Below are positions 53,663 to 63,272 of a stretch of 64,000 bases of DNA, in pieces. The DNA comes from an uncultured Caulobacter sp. Lineage in GTDB: Bacteria > Pseudomonadota > Alphaproteobacteria > Caulobacterales > Caulobacteraceae. The notes below the pieces were generated by a model. That model ran no database searches. It had not been told where the DNA came from and worked only from the letters and a program-made list of their open reading frames with translations. A program made the position numbers and the translations under genes. The DNA lies in contig CAJYMH010000021.1 in NCBI GenBank assembly GCA_913776195.1, forward strand, positions 62,001-126,000. The letters run 5' to 3'. Position 1 is the first letter of the stretch. The number at the start of each line of letters is the position of its first letter.

Positions 53663-54967
53663 ATGTCCTCCCCCAAGATTCTTCTCGCGCTCGGCGTCGC
53701 CAGCGCAGCCCTTGTCGTCGCCAGCCAGGCCTCGGCCGCCGGCTTCTATCTTCAGGAACAATCGGTTCGCGGCACCGGCCGCGCCTATTCGGGTGAAGTC
53801 GCCGACCGCGGCGCCGCCAGCCTGTGGTGGAACCCGGCCGCCATCGCCGGCATCCAGTCCAACGAAGTCTATGGCGGCATGAGCCTGGTCATGGTCGATT
53901 CCGAAGTGTCGAACACCGGCTCGACCATCGACCGCGTCGCCCCGGGCGTTCCGGTCCTGCCCGTGGGCGGCGACCAGCGCGCCTATGACCCGATCAAGGG
54001 CGGCATCGTGCCGAACCTGTCGGGCGCCTTCCGCGTCACCGACCGTCTGGCCGTCGGCGTGTCGACCTACGCCCCCTACAACTTCACCACCGCCTATTCG
54101 GGCGACAGCTTCACCCGCTACGACGCGCTGAAGTCCCGCCTGATGACGGCCAACATCCAGGGCACGGCCGCGTATCGCGTCACCGACTGGCTGGACGTGG
54201 GCGTGGGCGTCAACGCCATCTATGCCGACGCGACCCTGACCTCGGCCTATCCGAACGTGTCGCCGCTGCAGCCCGATGGCCGCTCGGAGCTGACCGGCGA
54301 CGGCTGGGACTTCGGCTGGAACGCCGGCGTGCAACTGCACCCGACCAACACCCTGACCATCGGCGTCTCCTACCGTTCGGAAGTAAAGCACACCCTGGAC
54401 GGCTCGGTGGTCGTCAGCGGCCTGCTGGCTCCGGCTGCGGCCGCCAACATGGACGTGGACGGCAAGGCCAAGATCACCACCCCGTGGATCGCCACCCTGG
54501 GCGCCCGCTGGGCCGTGACTGACAAGCTGACCCTGAACGCCCAGGCCCAGCGCATCGGCTGGGGCGAGTTCGACGCCATCCGCGTCAGCTACGCCGGCGG
54601 CGGTTTTGAATCCGACCAGAACTACAAGGACGTTACCAGCGGCGGCGTCGGCTTCGACTACGCGGTCAACGAAAAGCTGACCGTCCGCGCCGGCGTGCAG
54701 TACGACCCGACCCCGACGCCGGACATCGGCCGCACCGCCCGCGTGCCGGACGGCGACCGCTGGCTGTACGGCGCGGGCGCGACCATCAACCTGAAGCCCA
54801 ACCTGGCTCTGGATATCGCCGGCGCCTACATCGCCTTCGACGAGGCCGAGATCGTCCGCGACGACGTGATCTTCGGCGGCACCCCGCTGGCCACCCCGGT
54901 CGCCCTGCGCGGCAAGGCCGAGGGCAGCGGCGTGATCATGGCCGCCGGCGCGCGCTGGACGTTCTAG
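53663..54967 (+). CDS. FadL/OmpP1-family outer-membrane transport protein
   Basis: A 434-residue beta-barrel porin for long-chain fatty acids or other hydrophobic compounds. The Sec signal (1-26) is followed by the N-terminal hatch AGFYLQEQSVRGTGRAYSGE, and the protein ends with aromatic Phe in ARWTF, as for BAM-inserted barrels. The preceding SDR, although a separate unit, fits lipid degradation. Convergent with mrp with only four bases between stops. Confidence 0.92.
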   Translation: MSSPKILLALGVASAALVVASQASAAGFYLQEQSVRGTGRAYSGEVADRGAASLWWNPAAIAGIQSNEVYGGMSLVMVDSEVSNTGSTIDRVAPGVPVLPVGGDQRAYDPIKGGIVPNLSGAFRVTDRLAVGVSTYAPYNFTTAYSGDSFTRYDALKSRLMTANIQGTAAYRVTDWLDVGVGVNAIYADATLTSAYPNVSPLQPDGRSELTGDGWDFGWNAGVQLHPTNTLTIGVSYRSEVKHTLDGSVVVSGLLAPAAAANMDVDGKAKITTPWIATLGARWAVTDKLTLNAQAQRIGWGEFDAIRVSYAGGGFESDQNYKDVTSGGVGFDYAVNEKLTVRAGVQYDPTPTPDIGRTARVPDGDRWLYGAGATINLKPNLALDIAGAYIAFDEAEIVRDDVIFGGTPLATPVALRGKAEGSGVIMAAGARWTF

Positions 54968-54971
54968 GCGT

Positions 54972-56084
54972 CTAGTCCAGCTTCGCAGCGAGCGTTTGCG
55001 CCGCCGTCAGGAACACCCTGGCGGCGGCGCTTTCGCTTCCCCCAGCCGTGAGAGGCACGCCGATATCGCCCGCTTCGCGCAGGGCGATCTCGATGGGGAT
55101 CTGGCCCAGCAGCGGCACGCCCAGGCGATCCGCCTCCGCCTGCCCGCCGCCGGTTCCAAAGATCGGGATCGGGACGCCGGTGGACGGATCGGCGAAGAAG
55201 GCCATGTTCTCCACCACGCCGAGGATCGGGGTGGCGGTCTTGCGGAACATTTCGGCGGCGCGACGGGCGTCGATCAAGGCGATCTCCTGCGGGGTGGAGA
55301 CGATCACCACCCCGTCGATCGACAGCTTCTGGATCAAGGTCAGCTGGATGTCGCCCGTACCCGGCGGCAGGTCCACCACGAGCACATCCAGCAGCTCATC
55401 CTCCGAGCCCCAGGCGACATCCTGGATCATCTGACGAACGGCGGACGAGGCCATGGGCCCGCGCCAGATCATCGCCTGGCCCGGATCGACCATGAAGCCG
55501 ATCGACATAAGCTTCACCCCGTGCGCCTCAAGCGGCTGCAGCTTCTTGTCCACGAACACCGGCTCGCCATCGACGCCCATCATGGTGGGGGCCGACGGAC
55601 CATAGACGTCCGCATCCAGCAGGCCGGTGCGCAGGCCAAGGCGCGCGAAGGCGCAGGCCAGGTTCACCGACACGGTGGACTTGCCCACCCCGCCCTTGCC
55701 GCTGGCCACGGCGATGACGTGACGCACGTGGGCGGGCTTTTCAGCGGAGGGGGGCGGCGCGGCCTGGGCCTGCGGATCGGCGGACACGCGGGCCGCGCCC
55801 TTGCGCACGCGTTCGGTGTCGCCGCTGGCGGCGGCGGTCAGGACGACCTGCGCCCGCTCCACGCCCGGCAGGCCCGCCAGCAGGGCTTCCGCAGCCTCGC
55901 GGACAGGGGCGTAGGCGGCCGCGTCGGCGGCGGCGACCTCCAGCACGAAGCCCGCGCGGCCGTCGCGCACCACCAGTCCCTGCACCCGTCCGGCGTCGGC
56001 CAGGCCCTGGCCGGTCTTGGGATCCAGGATGCCGTTCAGCGCGGCGAACGCTGTGTCGCGAGTGGTGGTTTGAGAGTGATCCAT
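54972..56084 (-). CDS. Mrp/ApbC-family Fe-S cluster carrier ATPase
   Basis: A 370-residue P-loop ATPase that carries Fe-S clusters. A DUF59-like N-terminus, then ASGKGGVGKSTVSVNLA with the deviant Walker A, and DLPPGTGDIQLTL. The usual CxxC of the cluster-binding loop (VENMSYFxCPxCG in many bacteria) is replaced by VENMAFFADPSTGVPIPIFG, so no cysteines are present there. Such variants may bind a cluster in another way or act without it. An Ala/Pro linker spans about 105-125. Confidence 0.9.
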   Translation of the reverse strand: MDHSQTTTRDTAFAALNGILDPKTGQGLADAGRVQGLVVRDGRAGFVLEVAAADAAAYAPVREAAEALLAGLPGVERAQVVLTAAASGDTERVRKGAARVSADPQAQAAPPPSAEKPAHVRHVIAVASGKGGVGKSTVSVNLACAFARLGLRTGLLDADVYGPSAPTMMGVDGEPVFVDKKLQPLEAHGVKLMSIGFMVDPGQAMIWRGPMASSAVRQMIQDVAWGSEDELLDVLVVDLPPGTGDIQLTLIQKLSIDGVVIVSTPQEIALIDARRAAEMFRKTATPILGVVENMAFFADPSTGVPIPIFGTGGGQAEADRLGVPLLGQIPIEIALREAGDIGVPLTAGGSESAAARVFLTAAQTLAAKLD

Positions 56085-56204
56085 ACCTGATCGGCTTGCT
56101 TTGCGGCGTTGGGGGTCTCATATCCGCAGGACAGCGCCGGTTTACAAGCCCGCCCCGGGCTTACCAGCGGCCGCGCCGAATAACGAAAGAGACGACGCGA
56201 CCTT

Positions 56205-57344
56205 ATGCCTTGGAATGACAATTCGAGTTCGGGTTCCGGAAACTCCGGTTCCGGCAAGCCCGGTCCCTGGGGCGCGCCCCCGCCCGAAGACGGCAATGGC
56301 GGCCGCGAGGACAAGGCCCAGCGCCCCTCCGGCGGACGGAGCGGCGGCCCAAAGGGTCCGCGCAAACCGCCGCCCACAGGGCCGGATCTGAATGACACCC
56401 TCGATCGTCTGAACGCGCGCCTGCGCGAATTCTTCACGGACGGTCAGGGCAAGGTTCGTCCCAGGGCCGTCGGTACGGTCATCGCCGGCGCGGCGGCGCT
56501 TTACCTCGCCACCGGCGTCTACTTCGTGCAGCCGGACGAGCAGGCCGTGGTCACCACCTTCGGCGCCTATTCGCGCACCACAGGTTCGGGCGCGGGCTAT
56601 CACCTGCCCTGGCCGGTCGAGGCGGTGGAGAAGGTGTCGGTCACCACCCTGAACCGCATCGACGTGGGCGGTATGGACGGCGCCGACGTTCCGGAAGAGA
56701 GCCTGATGCTCACCGGCGATGAGAACATCATCGATTTGGACTTCTCTGTTCAGTGGCGCGTCGCCGACGCGTCCAAGTACCTGTTCAACGTCCGCGACCC
56801 CGACGCCACGGTGAAGGCCGTGGCCGAAAGCGCCATGCGTGAAGTCGTCGGCCGCACGCCCCTGCAACCCGTCCTGACCACGGCCCGTGGCCAGGTCCAG
56901 GAACAGGTCGCCCAATTGATGCAGTCGGTCCTCGACCGCTATGACGCCGGGGTGTTCATCGACGGCGTGCAGATCCGAAACGCCAACCCGCCCACAGACG
57001 TCATCGACGCCTTCCGCGACGTGGCCGCCGCCGGCCAGAACGCCGAGTCCGCCGCCAACGTCGCCCGCGGTGAAGCGGCCAAGGTGATCCAGGCCGCCAT
57101 CGGCTACCGCGAGCAGGTGGTCCGTGAGGCCGCCGGTGAGGCCGCCCGCTTCAACCAGGTGTACGAACAATACCGCCTGGCCCCGGGGGTGACCCGCGAA
57201 CGCCTCTACATCGAGACGATGCAGCGCGTACTCGCCAACTCCAACAAGGTGATCCTGGACACCAAGGGCAGCGGCCCGGTGGTCCTGCCGCCTGACGTCT
57301 TCCGCCCCAAGGCCAGCGCGCCGACCGCGAGGAGCGGCCAATGA
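56205..57344 (+). CDS. hflK: FtsH protease modulator HflK
   Basis: A 379-residue SPFH/stomatin-type protein of the inner membrane. The N-terminus is a Gly/Pro/Ser-rich cytoplasmic tail, the transmembrane helix lies near 88-105, and the SPFH domain follows (VQPDEQAVVTTFGAY). The C-terminal part contains GYREQVVREAAGEAARFNQVYE. Complexes of HflK and HflC enclose and regulate FtsH. Stop overlaps hflC by four bases. Confidence 0.95.
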   Translation: MPWNDNSSSGSGNSGSGKPGPWGAPPPEDGNGGREDKAQRPSGGRSGGPKGPRKPPPTGPDLNDTLDRLNARLREFFTDGQGKVRPRAVGTVIAGAAALYLATGVYFVQPDEQAVVTTFGAYSRTTGSGAGYHLPWPVEAVEKVSVTTLNRIDVGGMDGADVPEESLMLTGDENIIDLDFSVQWRVADASKYLFNVRDPDATVKAVAESAMREVVGRTPLQPVLTTARGQVQEQVAQLMQSVLDRYDAGVFIDGVQIRNANPPTDVIDAFRDVAAAGQNAESAANVARGEAAKVIQAAIGYREQVVREAAGEAARFNQVYEQYRLAPGVTRERLYIETMQRVLANSNKVILDTKGSGPVVLPPDVFRPKASAPTARSGQ

Positions 57345-58183
57345 ACCGCAATCTCTTCGCCGTAACGGCCATCCTCGTCGTCGCCCTGGTGGTGCTGGGC
57401 AACAGCATCTTCCAGATCGACCAGCGCCAGCAGGCCCTGGTCATCCGCTTCGGCGAGCCGGTCCGCGTGGTCACGACACCGGGCCTGAAGCTGAAGGCGC
57501 CGTTCCTCGAGAACGTCGTCATGTTCGACAAGCGCAACCTGTCGCTGGACGCCGAACAGGGCGAGGTCATCACCGCCGACCAGGAGCGCCTGGTGGTGGA
57601 CGCCTACATCCGCTACCGCATCAATGATCCGCTGCAGTTCTACCGCACCCTGCGGGATGAGCGAGTGGCCGCGGACCGTCTGGAACGGCTGGTCAACGCC
57701 ACCCTGCGCCAGACCCTCGGTTCGGCCACCTCGGAGGACGTCATCTCCCGCCGCCGGCCGGAGCTGACCCGCGTGACCCGCGACATCGTCATCCGCCGCG
57801 CCGCAGCGTCGAAGCTCGGCCTGGAAGTCGTCGATGTCCGCATCAAGCGCGCCGACTTGCCTGAAGCCAACCAGAAGGCGGTCTACGAGCGGATGCAGAC
57901 CGCCCGTCAGCAGGAAGCGGCCCAGATCCGCGCCGTCGGCGAGCAGCAGAAGCGCGAGATCATCGCCACCGCCACCGAGGAGTCCGAGAAGATCCGCGGT
58001 GAAGGCGACGCCCGCCGCGCCGAGCTCTTCGCCTCCAGTTTCGGCCGGGACGCCAGCTTCGCGGCCTTCTACCGGTCTATGCAGGCCTACGAGGCGTCGC
58101 TGGCCAATGGCGATGCGACCTTGGTCCTCTCGCCGGACAGCGCCTTCTTCAAGTATTTCGAACGCGGGCCGAGCGGCCAGTAG
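57341..58183 (+). CDS. hflC: FtsH protease modulator HflC
   Basis: A 280-residue SPFH protein with an N-terminal membrane anchor (about 5-24). SIFQIDQRQQALVIRFGEPV and the ITADQERLVVDAYIRYRIND block are typical, and EGDARRAELFASSFGRDASF is the conserved HflC segment. It is translated with hflK. A bidirectional terminator follows. Confidence 0.96.
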   Translation: MNRNLFAVTAILVVALVVLGNSIFQIDQRQQALVIRFGEPVRVVTTPGLKLKAPFLENVVMFDKRNLSLDAEQGEVITADQERLVVDAYIRYRINDPLQFYRTLRDERVAADRLERLVNATLRQTLGSATSEDVISRRRPELTRVTRDIVIRRAAASKLGLEVVDVRIKRADLPEANQKAVYERMQTARQQEAAQIRAVGEQQKREIIATATEESEKIRGEGDARRAELFASSFGRDASFAAFYRSMQAYEASLANGDATLVLSPDSAFFKYFERGPSGQ

Positions 58184-58204
58184 GCGCTTCGCACATATCG
58201 ATCA

Positions 58205-58242
58205 AAAGAGCCCTCCTCCGCCTCGCGCGGGGGAGGGCTTTC
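58205..58242. terminator. Bidirectional terminator between hflC and the HAD gene
   Basis: AGCCCTCC and GGAGGGCT form an 8-base perfect stem with a GC-rich interior, preceded by AAAAG and followed by TTTCT, so it can end both the plus-strand hflKC and minus-strand phosphatase transcripts. Confidence 0.85.
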
Positions 58243-58246
58243 TCCA

Positions 58247-58912
58247 TCAGGCCGCCCGTTTCAGCAGGTCGAGGACGTGGTGCAGGCTGTCAGCGATGTG
58301 GACACACTTGGACCGGGCGTCCTCGCTGGCGTCCAGCAGGTCGGGGACCATCACCGTCATCATCCCCGCGCCGTGGGCGGCGGTGACGCCGGCGTGGGAA
58401 TCCTCCAGCGCCAGGCAGTGTAACGGATTCACGCCCAGGCGCGCGGCGGCCGTCAGGTACGGCTCCGGATGCGGCTTCTTGTTGGTGACTTCCGGTCCGG
58501 TGACAGCGGCGTGGAAACGATCGCGGACGCCCAGGCGGCCAAGATAGCCCTCGACCTGGGTCGGACCGTTGGAGGTGGCGATGGCGCGCGGCAGATTCAG
58601 CTCGTCCAGATGGTCAAGCAGTTCGATCACGCCGGCCTTGAGTCTCAGCTGCACCTTCAGCATGCCCTCGATTTCGCTCCATGCGCGCGCCCAGAAGGCG
58701 TCGGTGGCGAAGCTGCGGCCATAGCGGTCCAGCAGGATTTCCGTGCACACCGCGTGGGTATGGCCGATCATCGAGCAGTAGACCTCCCGCCCAAGATCGA
58801 CGCCGAATTCGCGACCGACAGTCTCCATGCCGGCGGCGTAGACGGTTTCGGTATCGACCAGCAGGCCGTCCATGTCGAACACGACGGCTTCGATGCGGCG
58901 GGGGAAGGCCAT
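58247..58912 (-). CDS. HAD superfamily hydrolase (phosphoglycolate-phosphatase/phosphomutase-like)
   Basis: A 221-residue HAD subfamily IA protein. The Asp nucleophile motif is FDMDGLLVDTE (about 12-22), motif II is in ATSNGP, and motif IV includes LALEDSHAGVTAAHGAGM. Similar to beta-phosphoglucomutases and phosphatases. It shares one base with the serB stop, so is read from the same mRNA. Substrate unknown. Confidence 0.88.
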   Translation of the reverse strand: MAFPRRIEAVVFDMDGLLVDTETVYAAGMETVGREFGVDLGREVYCSMIGHTHAVCTEILLDRYGRSFATDAFWARAWSEIEGMLKVQLRLKAGVIELLDHLDELNLPRAIATSNGPTQVEGYLGRLGVRDRFHAAVTGPEVTNKKPHPEPYLTAAARLGVNPLHCLALEDSHAGVTAAHGAGMMTVMVPDLLDASEDARSKCVHIADSLHHVLDLLKRAA

Positions 58913-59781
58913 CAGCGAGCAAACTCCTCGGCGCGGTAGCCCTGGAAGTAGAGCATGGCGGTCAGGTCGCCATGGTTCACGCGGGCGTCAGCCTGGGCGG
59001 AGACCACGGGCTTGGCGCGATAGGCGACGCCAAGACCGGCCGCCTCGATCATGGCCAGGTCGTTAGCGCCGTCGCCGATGGCGATGGCCGCCTCCGGCGT
59101 CAGGCCCAGGGCGGCGGCCTCTTCCTGCAAGGCGATCAGCTTGGCCTCCCGTCCCAGGATCGGCTCGCCCACCAGACCGGACAGGGCGTCGCCCTCTTCC
59201 AGCAGGGTGTTGGCCCGGTTGTCGTGGAAGCCGGCGGCGGCGGCCACGCGGCTGGTGAAGAAGGTGAAGCCGCCGCTGACCAGCACGCAGCGCGCGCCAT
59301 GGGCCGCCATGGTCTTCACCAGCACCTCGGCGCCGGGGTTGAGCCGCACCCGCTCGTCGTAGCAGGTCTGCAGGGCGGCGCGGTTCAGCCCCTTCAGGCG
59401 GCCGACACGTTCACGCAAGGCCCCCTCGAAGGCCAGTTCGCCGCGCATGGCGCGCTCGGTGATCTCGGCGATCTCGTTTTTCACCCCGGCATAGTCGGCC
59501 AGTTCATCGATGCATTCGCAGCCGATGATGGTGGAATCCATATCCGCCACCAGCAGGCGTTTGCGCCGGCCCTCGGCGGGTTGGACGCAGACGTCCACCG
59601 GCAGGGCGGCGAGGACGTCCTCGGCGGCGGCGCGCACGGCGGCTCGATCCCCTTGCGCCACGAGATCGAAGGCCTCTCCGCCGAGCCGGACGGCCTGGTC
59701 GATGCGGGCGACGTCGCGCAAGGCGTCGAGACCCGCCGCGAGCGCGGTGGAGTCAGAGCTGACGATGGTGAGGCTGAGCAT
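58912..59781 (-). CDS. serB: Phosphoserine phosphatase SerB
   Basis: Final enzyme of L-serine synthesis; 289 residues. An N-terminal ACT-like region (about 1-80) precedes the HAD core. The nucleophile motif is DMDSTIIGCECIDELAD, and GDGANDLAMIEAAGLGVAY is motif IV. VLVSGGFTFFTSRVAAAAGF gives motif II. The ATG at 59781 removes an unlikely 12-residue extension. Confidence 0.95.
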   Translation of the reverse strand: MLSLTIVSSDSTALAAGLDALRDVARIDQAVRLGGEAFDLVAQGDRAAVRAAAEDVLAALPVDVCVQPAEGRRKRLLVADMDSTIIGCECIDELADYAGVKNEIAEITERAMRGELAFEGALRERVGRLKGLNRAALQTCYDERVRLNPGAEVLVKTMAAHGARCVLVSGGFTFFTSRVAAAAGFHDNRANTLLEEGDALSGLVGEPILGREAKLIALQEEAAALGLTPEAAIAIGDGANDLAMIEAAGLGVAYRAKPVVSAQADARVNHGDLTAMLYFQGYRAEEFAR

Positions 59782-59821
59782 GACGCGGCGGCTATTGGAC
59801 CTTAGCGCCCACGTCAACCCG

Positions 59822-60268
59822 TCAGTCCTTCGGCGCGGCCATCTGCATGCAGTAGCCGGTGAGCGCCATGCCGCGCTCCTTGAACTCGTCGCCGCCAGGC
59901 CGCACGCCGTTGAAGGCGGCCATCACGCTGGCGACCCCAGTCTGATAGACGGTCGAAGGGTTCTTTCCCTGCGCCGCCCCTTCCGCCATGGCCTGGTCGA
60001 AGAGCGTCTTTCCGCCCTGACCCGCCATCCGGAAGAAAGCCTGTCCCATCTCGGCGTTGGAGCTTCTGCCGAGGATCTGCGGGTGACGGCTCGCGACCTC
60101 GTTGAAGACCATCAGCAGAACGCCGCAACCGGCTTTGTCCGTTGTGCCGGCCACCGCAGCTCCCGCGCCCACCTGCGCGGGCGGGCTGATCTTCGCCGCC
60201 GGAGCGGCGAGGGCGGACGCCGATGATGCGAGTAGGAGCGTTGCGGCGAGGGCGGCGATACGCGACAT
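59822..60268 (-). CDS. Exported protein of unknown function
   Basis: A 148-residue protein with a Sec signal (about 1-21, ending ALA-A). Two Cys (about 48 and 141) could form a disulfide in the periplasm. The mature part is mostly helical ([20 protein letters not shown]) with no recognised domain. A start two codons upstream (60274) is equally possible. It is divergent from miaA by 61 bases and ends 41 bases before serB. Confidence 0.7.
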   Translation of the reverse strand: MSRIAALAATLLLASSASALAAPAAKISPPAQVGAGAAVAGTTDKAGCGVLLMVFNEVASRHPQILGRSSNAEMGQAFFRMAGQGGKTLFDQAMAEGAAQGKNPSTVYQTGVASVMAAFNGVRPGGDEFKERGMALTGYCMQMAAPKD

Positions 60269-60329
60269 GATCATTCCTGAACTTCTGGAGCCTCGTGGGT
60301 GGCCTCTCCACCCGAGATTGACGACCCGC

Positions 60330-61241
60330 ATGATCACACTCATCGCCGGCCCCACCGCAAGCGGCAAGTCCGCCCTGGCCTTGCGTCTGGCGCGTGAGAC
60401 GGGCGCGGAGATCGTCAACGCCGACTCCATGCAGATCTATGACGGCCTGCGCGTCCTGACAGCCGGCCCGCCGCCGGAGGAGACCGCCCAGGCGCCCCAT
60501 CACCTGTTCGGCGTCGTCGATGCGGCGGAAAGCTGGTCGGTGGGCCGCTGGCAGACGGCGGCCCTTGAGACTCTGGAACAGATCAGCCGACGCGGTCGGC
60601 CCGCCGTGGTGGTGGGCGGCACCGGCCTCTATTTCCGCGCCCTCACCCACGGCCTCGCCGACGTGCCGCCCGTACCGGAAACTGCGCGCGACGAGGCCGG
60701 AGCACGCTTTGACGCCGTCGGAGAGGCGGCCTTCCGCGAGGCTTTGCGCACGCTCGACCCGCAGGCCGAAGCCCGCATCGAATCCGGCGACCGCCAGCGC
60801 CTCGTTCGGGCCTGGGCGGTGGCGACCATCACCGGCCGCGCCCTCACCGACTGGCAGGCCGACACAAAGCCTCCGATCGCCGCCGACGTCTGGCGCGGCG
60901 TGATCCTGGAGCCGGATCGCGAGACGCTCTACGCCCGCTGCGACCTGCGGCTGGAGAAGATGCTGTACGACGGAGCCTTGGACGAGGTGCGCGCCATGGA
61001 GGCGCGCGGGCTGGATCCTGCGTTGCCGGCCCTGAAAGCGGTCGGTTATCGCGAGCTGGCCGGTCATGTGAGGGGAGAAATCTCCCTCCCAGAGGCCCTG
61101 GCCGCCGCGCAGATGGAGACCCGCCGCTACGCCAAGCGCCAGTTGACTTGGTTCCGCAATCAGACCCCAGGCTGGCGGCGCATCGACGCCGTCACACAAA
61201 ATGACCAATGGGGGCAGTTTATTGCGCGCATCGGCGCTTGA
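60330..61241 (+). CDS. miaA: tRNA dimethylallyltransferase MiaA
   Basis: Transfers dimethylallyl to A37 of tRNAs that read U-starting codons. Length 303 residues. The P-loop [15 protein letters not shown] opens the protein, [15 protein letters not shown] binds substrate, [14 protein letters not shown] follows, and [18 protein letters not shown] near the C-terminus is the family tRNA-binding signature. The ATG at 60330 lies directly before the P-loop. The dimethylallyl donor derives from the MEP pathway, of which dxs is in this window. Confidence 0.96.
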   Translation: MITLIAGPTASGKSALALRLARETGAEIVNADSMQIYDGLRVLTAGPPPEETAQAPHHLFGVVDAAESWSVGRWQTAALETLEQISRRGRPAVVVGGTGLYFRALTHGLADVPPVPETARDEAGARFDAVGEAAFREALRTLDPQAEARIESGDRQRLVRAWAVATITGRALTDWQADTKPPIAADVWRGVILEPDRETLYARCDLRLEKMLYDGALDEVRAMEARGLDPALPALKAVGYRELAGHVRGEISLPEALAAAQMETRRYAKRQLTWFRNQTPGWRRIDAVTQNDQWGQFIARIGA

Positions 61242-61293
61242 CGCCCATTAAAGGGCATGGCATTCCTCGCTCGTGGATTTGGAGCAACAACTC

Positions 61294-61341
61294 GTGCGCG
61301 ACCTGAAGATCGTACTTATAAGGCGACCGACGTCGACGTGA
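61294..61341 (+). CDS. Leader peptide of the ilvB-ilvH operon (attenuator)
   Basis: GTG-initiated 15-residue frame MRDLKIVLIRRPTST, with GGAG at 61281-61284 nine bases upstream. Codons 6-9 are ATC GTA CTT ATA, i.e. Ile-Val-Leu-Ile, exactly the amino acids made by the downstream pathway. GTA, CTT and ATA are rare in this high-GC genome. The frame ends 41 bases before a terminator hairpin at 61382-61411. A longer frame in the same phase begins with GTG at 61273. This is the classical layout of ilv attenuation. Confidence 0.75.
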   Translation: MRDLKIVLIRRPTST

Positions 61342-61381
61342 TCCCCTCAAAAGGGTCGCGACGAAGTTAGGTCGCGCGCAC

Positions 61382-61411
61382 AAGGGCCCCTCTGGGGCCT
61401 TTTTCTTTTTT
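61382..61411 (+). terminator. Attenuator terminator before ilvB
   Basis: Stem AAGGGCCCC / GGGGCCTT (nine pairs with one G-U) around a 3-base loop, followed by TTTTTCTTTTTT. It lies 38 bases before the ilvB start, so it would stop transcription before the operon. Upstream GCGAC/GTCGC pairs at 61336-61376 can form alternative stems. Confidence 0.8.
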
Positions 61412-61449
61412 CCCGATCCCCAGCCCAGTTTTCCGCCCGGACCGCCCCC

Positions 61450-63264
61450 ATGAACGCCCCGACGACGACCATGACAGCCTCCAAACCGACCGACACGACC
61501 GACCGCTCCATGACCGGCGCCGAAATCGTGGTCCGCGCCCTGGTCGATCAGGGGGTGACGACGCTGTTCGGCTATCCGGGCGGCGCGGTCCTGCCGATCT
61601 ACGACGCCCTGTTCCATGAGCCGCGCCTGCAGCACGTTCTGGTCCGCCATGAGCAGGGCGCGACCCACGCGGCGGAGGGCTACGCCCGCTCGTCCGGCAA
61701 GCCCGGCGTCTGCCTGGTCACCTCCGGCCCCGGCGCGACCAACGCGGTCACCGGCATCCTGGACGCGCTGATGGACTCCATTCCAATGGTGGTCATCACA
61801 GGGCAAGTCCCCACGCACCTGATCGGCACCGACGCCTTCCAGGAGGCCGACACGGTCGGCATCACCCGCTCGATCACCAAGCACAACTATCTGGTCAAGA
61901 ACGCGGCCGAACTGCCGCGCGTAATCCACGAGGCCTTCACCATCGCCACCACCGGCCGCCCGGGCCCGGTGTTGATCGACATCCCCAAGGACGTTCAGTT
62001 CTCGCGCGCCGACTATTACGGCCCTGAGGAGGTCGAACCCGTCCACGGGTATGAGCCACGTGTCCGCGCCGACGCCGGCCGCATCGCCGAGGCTGTCCGC
62101 ATGATCGCCGGCGCCCGGCGCCCGATACTCTACACCGGCGGCGGCGTCATCAACGCCGGTCCGAAGGCCAGCACGTTGCTGCGCGAGTTCGCGGCCATCA
62201 CCGGCGCGCCCGTCACCTCGACCCTGATGGGCCTGGGCGCGTTTCCCGCCTCCGACCCGGCTTGGCTGGGTATGCTCGGCATGCACGGCACATTTGAAGC
62301 CAACAACGCCATGCACGACTGCGACGTCATGGTCTGCATCGGCGCGCGGTTCGACGACCGTGTCACCGGGCGGCTGGACGCCTTCTCGCCGGGTTCGAAG
62401 AAAATCCACATCGATATCGACCCGTCATCGATCAACAAGAACGTCCGCGTCGATGTCCCGGTCATCGGCGACTGCGCCGCGGTGCTCGAAGACATGATCG
62501 CCGCCTGGAAGGCCGCTGGCCACGAGGCCAATCGCGGGCCTCTGGACGACTGGTGGCGCCAGATCGACGGCTGGCGCGCCCGCCAGTGCCTGCGCTATCG
62601 CCCGTCGGAGACCACCATCAAGCCGCAACAGGCCGTCGAGCGTCTGTACGAGCTGACCAGGAATCGCAGCGTGCGCATCACCACGGAGGTCGGCCAGCAC
62701 CAGATGTGGGCCGCCCAGTACTTCCGCTTCCAGGAGCCGAACCGCTGGATGACCTCCGGCGGCGCCGGCACCATGGGTTATGGCCTGCCCGCCGCCATCG
62801 GCGTGCAACTGGCTTATCCCGATGATCTGGTCATAGACATCGCGGGCGAAGCCTCGATCCAGATGTGCATCCAGGAGATGTCCACGGCGATCCAGTACGG
62901 CACGCCGGTTAAGATCTTCGTCCTGAACAACGAGTGGATGGGCATGGTCCGCCAGTGGCAGCAGCTGCTGCACGGCGAGCGCTACAGCCACTCCTATTCC
63001 GACAGCCTGCCCGACTTCGTGAAACTGGCCGAGGCCTATGGCGCCACCGGCATCCGGGTCGAGGACCCGGCGGAGCTGGACGCCGCCATCCAGCGGATGA
63101 TCGACACCCCCGGTCCGGTGATCGTCGATTGCCGCGTGGAAAAGGCCGAGAACTGCCTGCCGATGATCCCGTCGGGCAAGGCGCACAACGAGATGATCCT
63201 GCCCGATGACGCTGACCTGGACATCACCAAGGTCATCGACGAAGCCGGCCGTCGTCTGGTTTAA
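61450..63264 (+). CDS. ilvB: Acetolactate synthase large subunit (ilvB)
   Basis: ThDP-dependent enzyme that begins Ile, Val and Leu synthesis, 604 residues. [15 protein letters not shown] and [20 protein letters not shown] give the ThDP-active Glu; [13 protein letters not shown] follows. The second ThDP/Mg motif is [20 protein letters not shown], with Glu where many ALS have Asp, a form I also expect in alphaproteobacteria. [19 protein letters not shown] is typical. It lies nine bases before ilvH and behind the attenuator. Confidence 0.95.
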   Translation: MNAPTTTMTASKPTDTTDRSMTGAEIVVRALVDQGVTTLFGYPGGAVLPIYDALFHEPRLQHVLVRHEQGATHAAEGYARSSGKPGVCLVTSGPGATNAVTGILDALMDSIPMVVITGQVPTHLIGTDAFQEADTVGITRSITKHNYLVKNAAELPRVIHEAFTIATTGRPGPVLIDIPKDVQFSRADYYGPEEVEPVHGYEPRVRADAGRIAEAVRMIAGARRPILYTGGGVINAGPKASTLLREFAAITGAPVTSTLMGLGAFPASDPAWLGMLGMHGTFEANNAMHDCDVMVCIGARFDDRVTGRLDAFSPGSKKIHIDIDPSSINKNVRVDVPVIGDCAAVLEDMIAAWKAAGHEANRGPLDDWWRQIDGWRARQCLRYRPSETTIKPQQAVERLYELTRNRSVRITTEVGQHQMWAAQYFRFQEPNRWMTSGGAGTMGYGLPAAIGVQLAYPDDLVIDIAGEASIQMCIQEMSTAIQYGTPVKIFVLNNEWMGMVRQWQQLLHGERYSHSYSDSLPDFVKLAEAYGATGIRVEDPAELDAAIQRMIDTPGPVIVDCRVEKAENCLPMIPSGKAHNEMILPDDADLDITKVIDEAGRRLV

Positions 63265-63272
63265 GGGAACAC

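Noticed and set aside
62820-62940. IlvB as catalytically odd because the GDG motif reads GEA
   Set aside because: I expect this form in alphaproteobacterial IlvB proteins, and the remaining ThDP-binding residues are intact.
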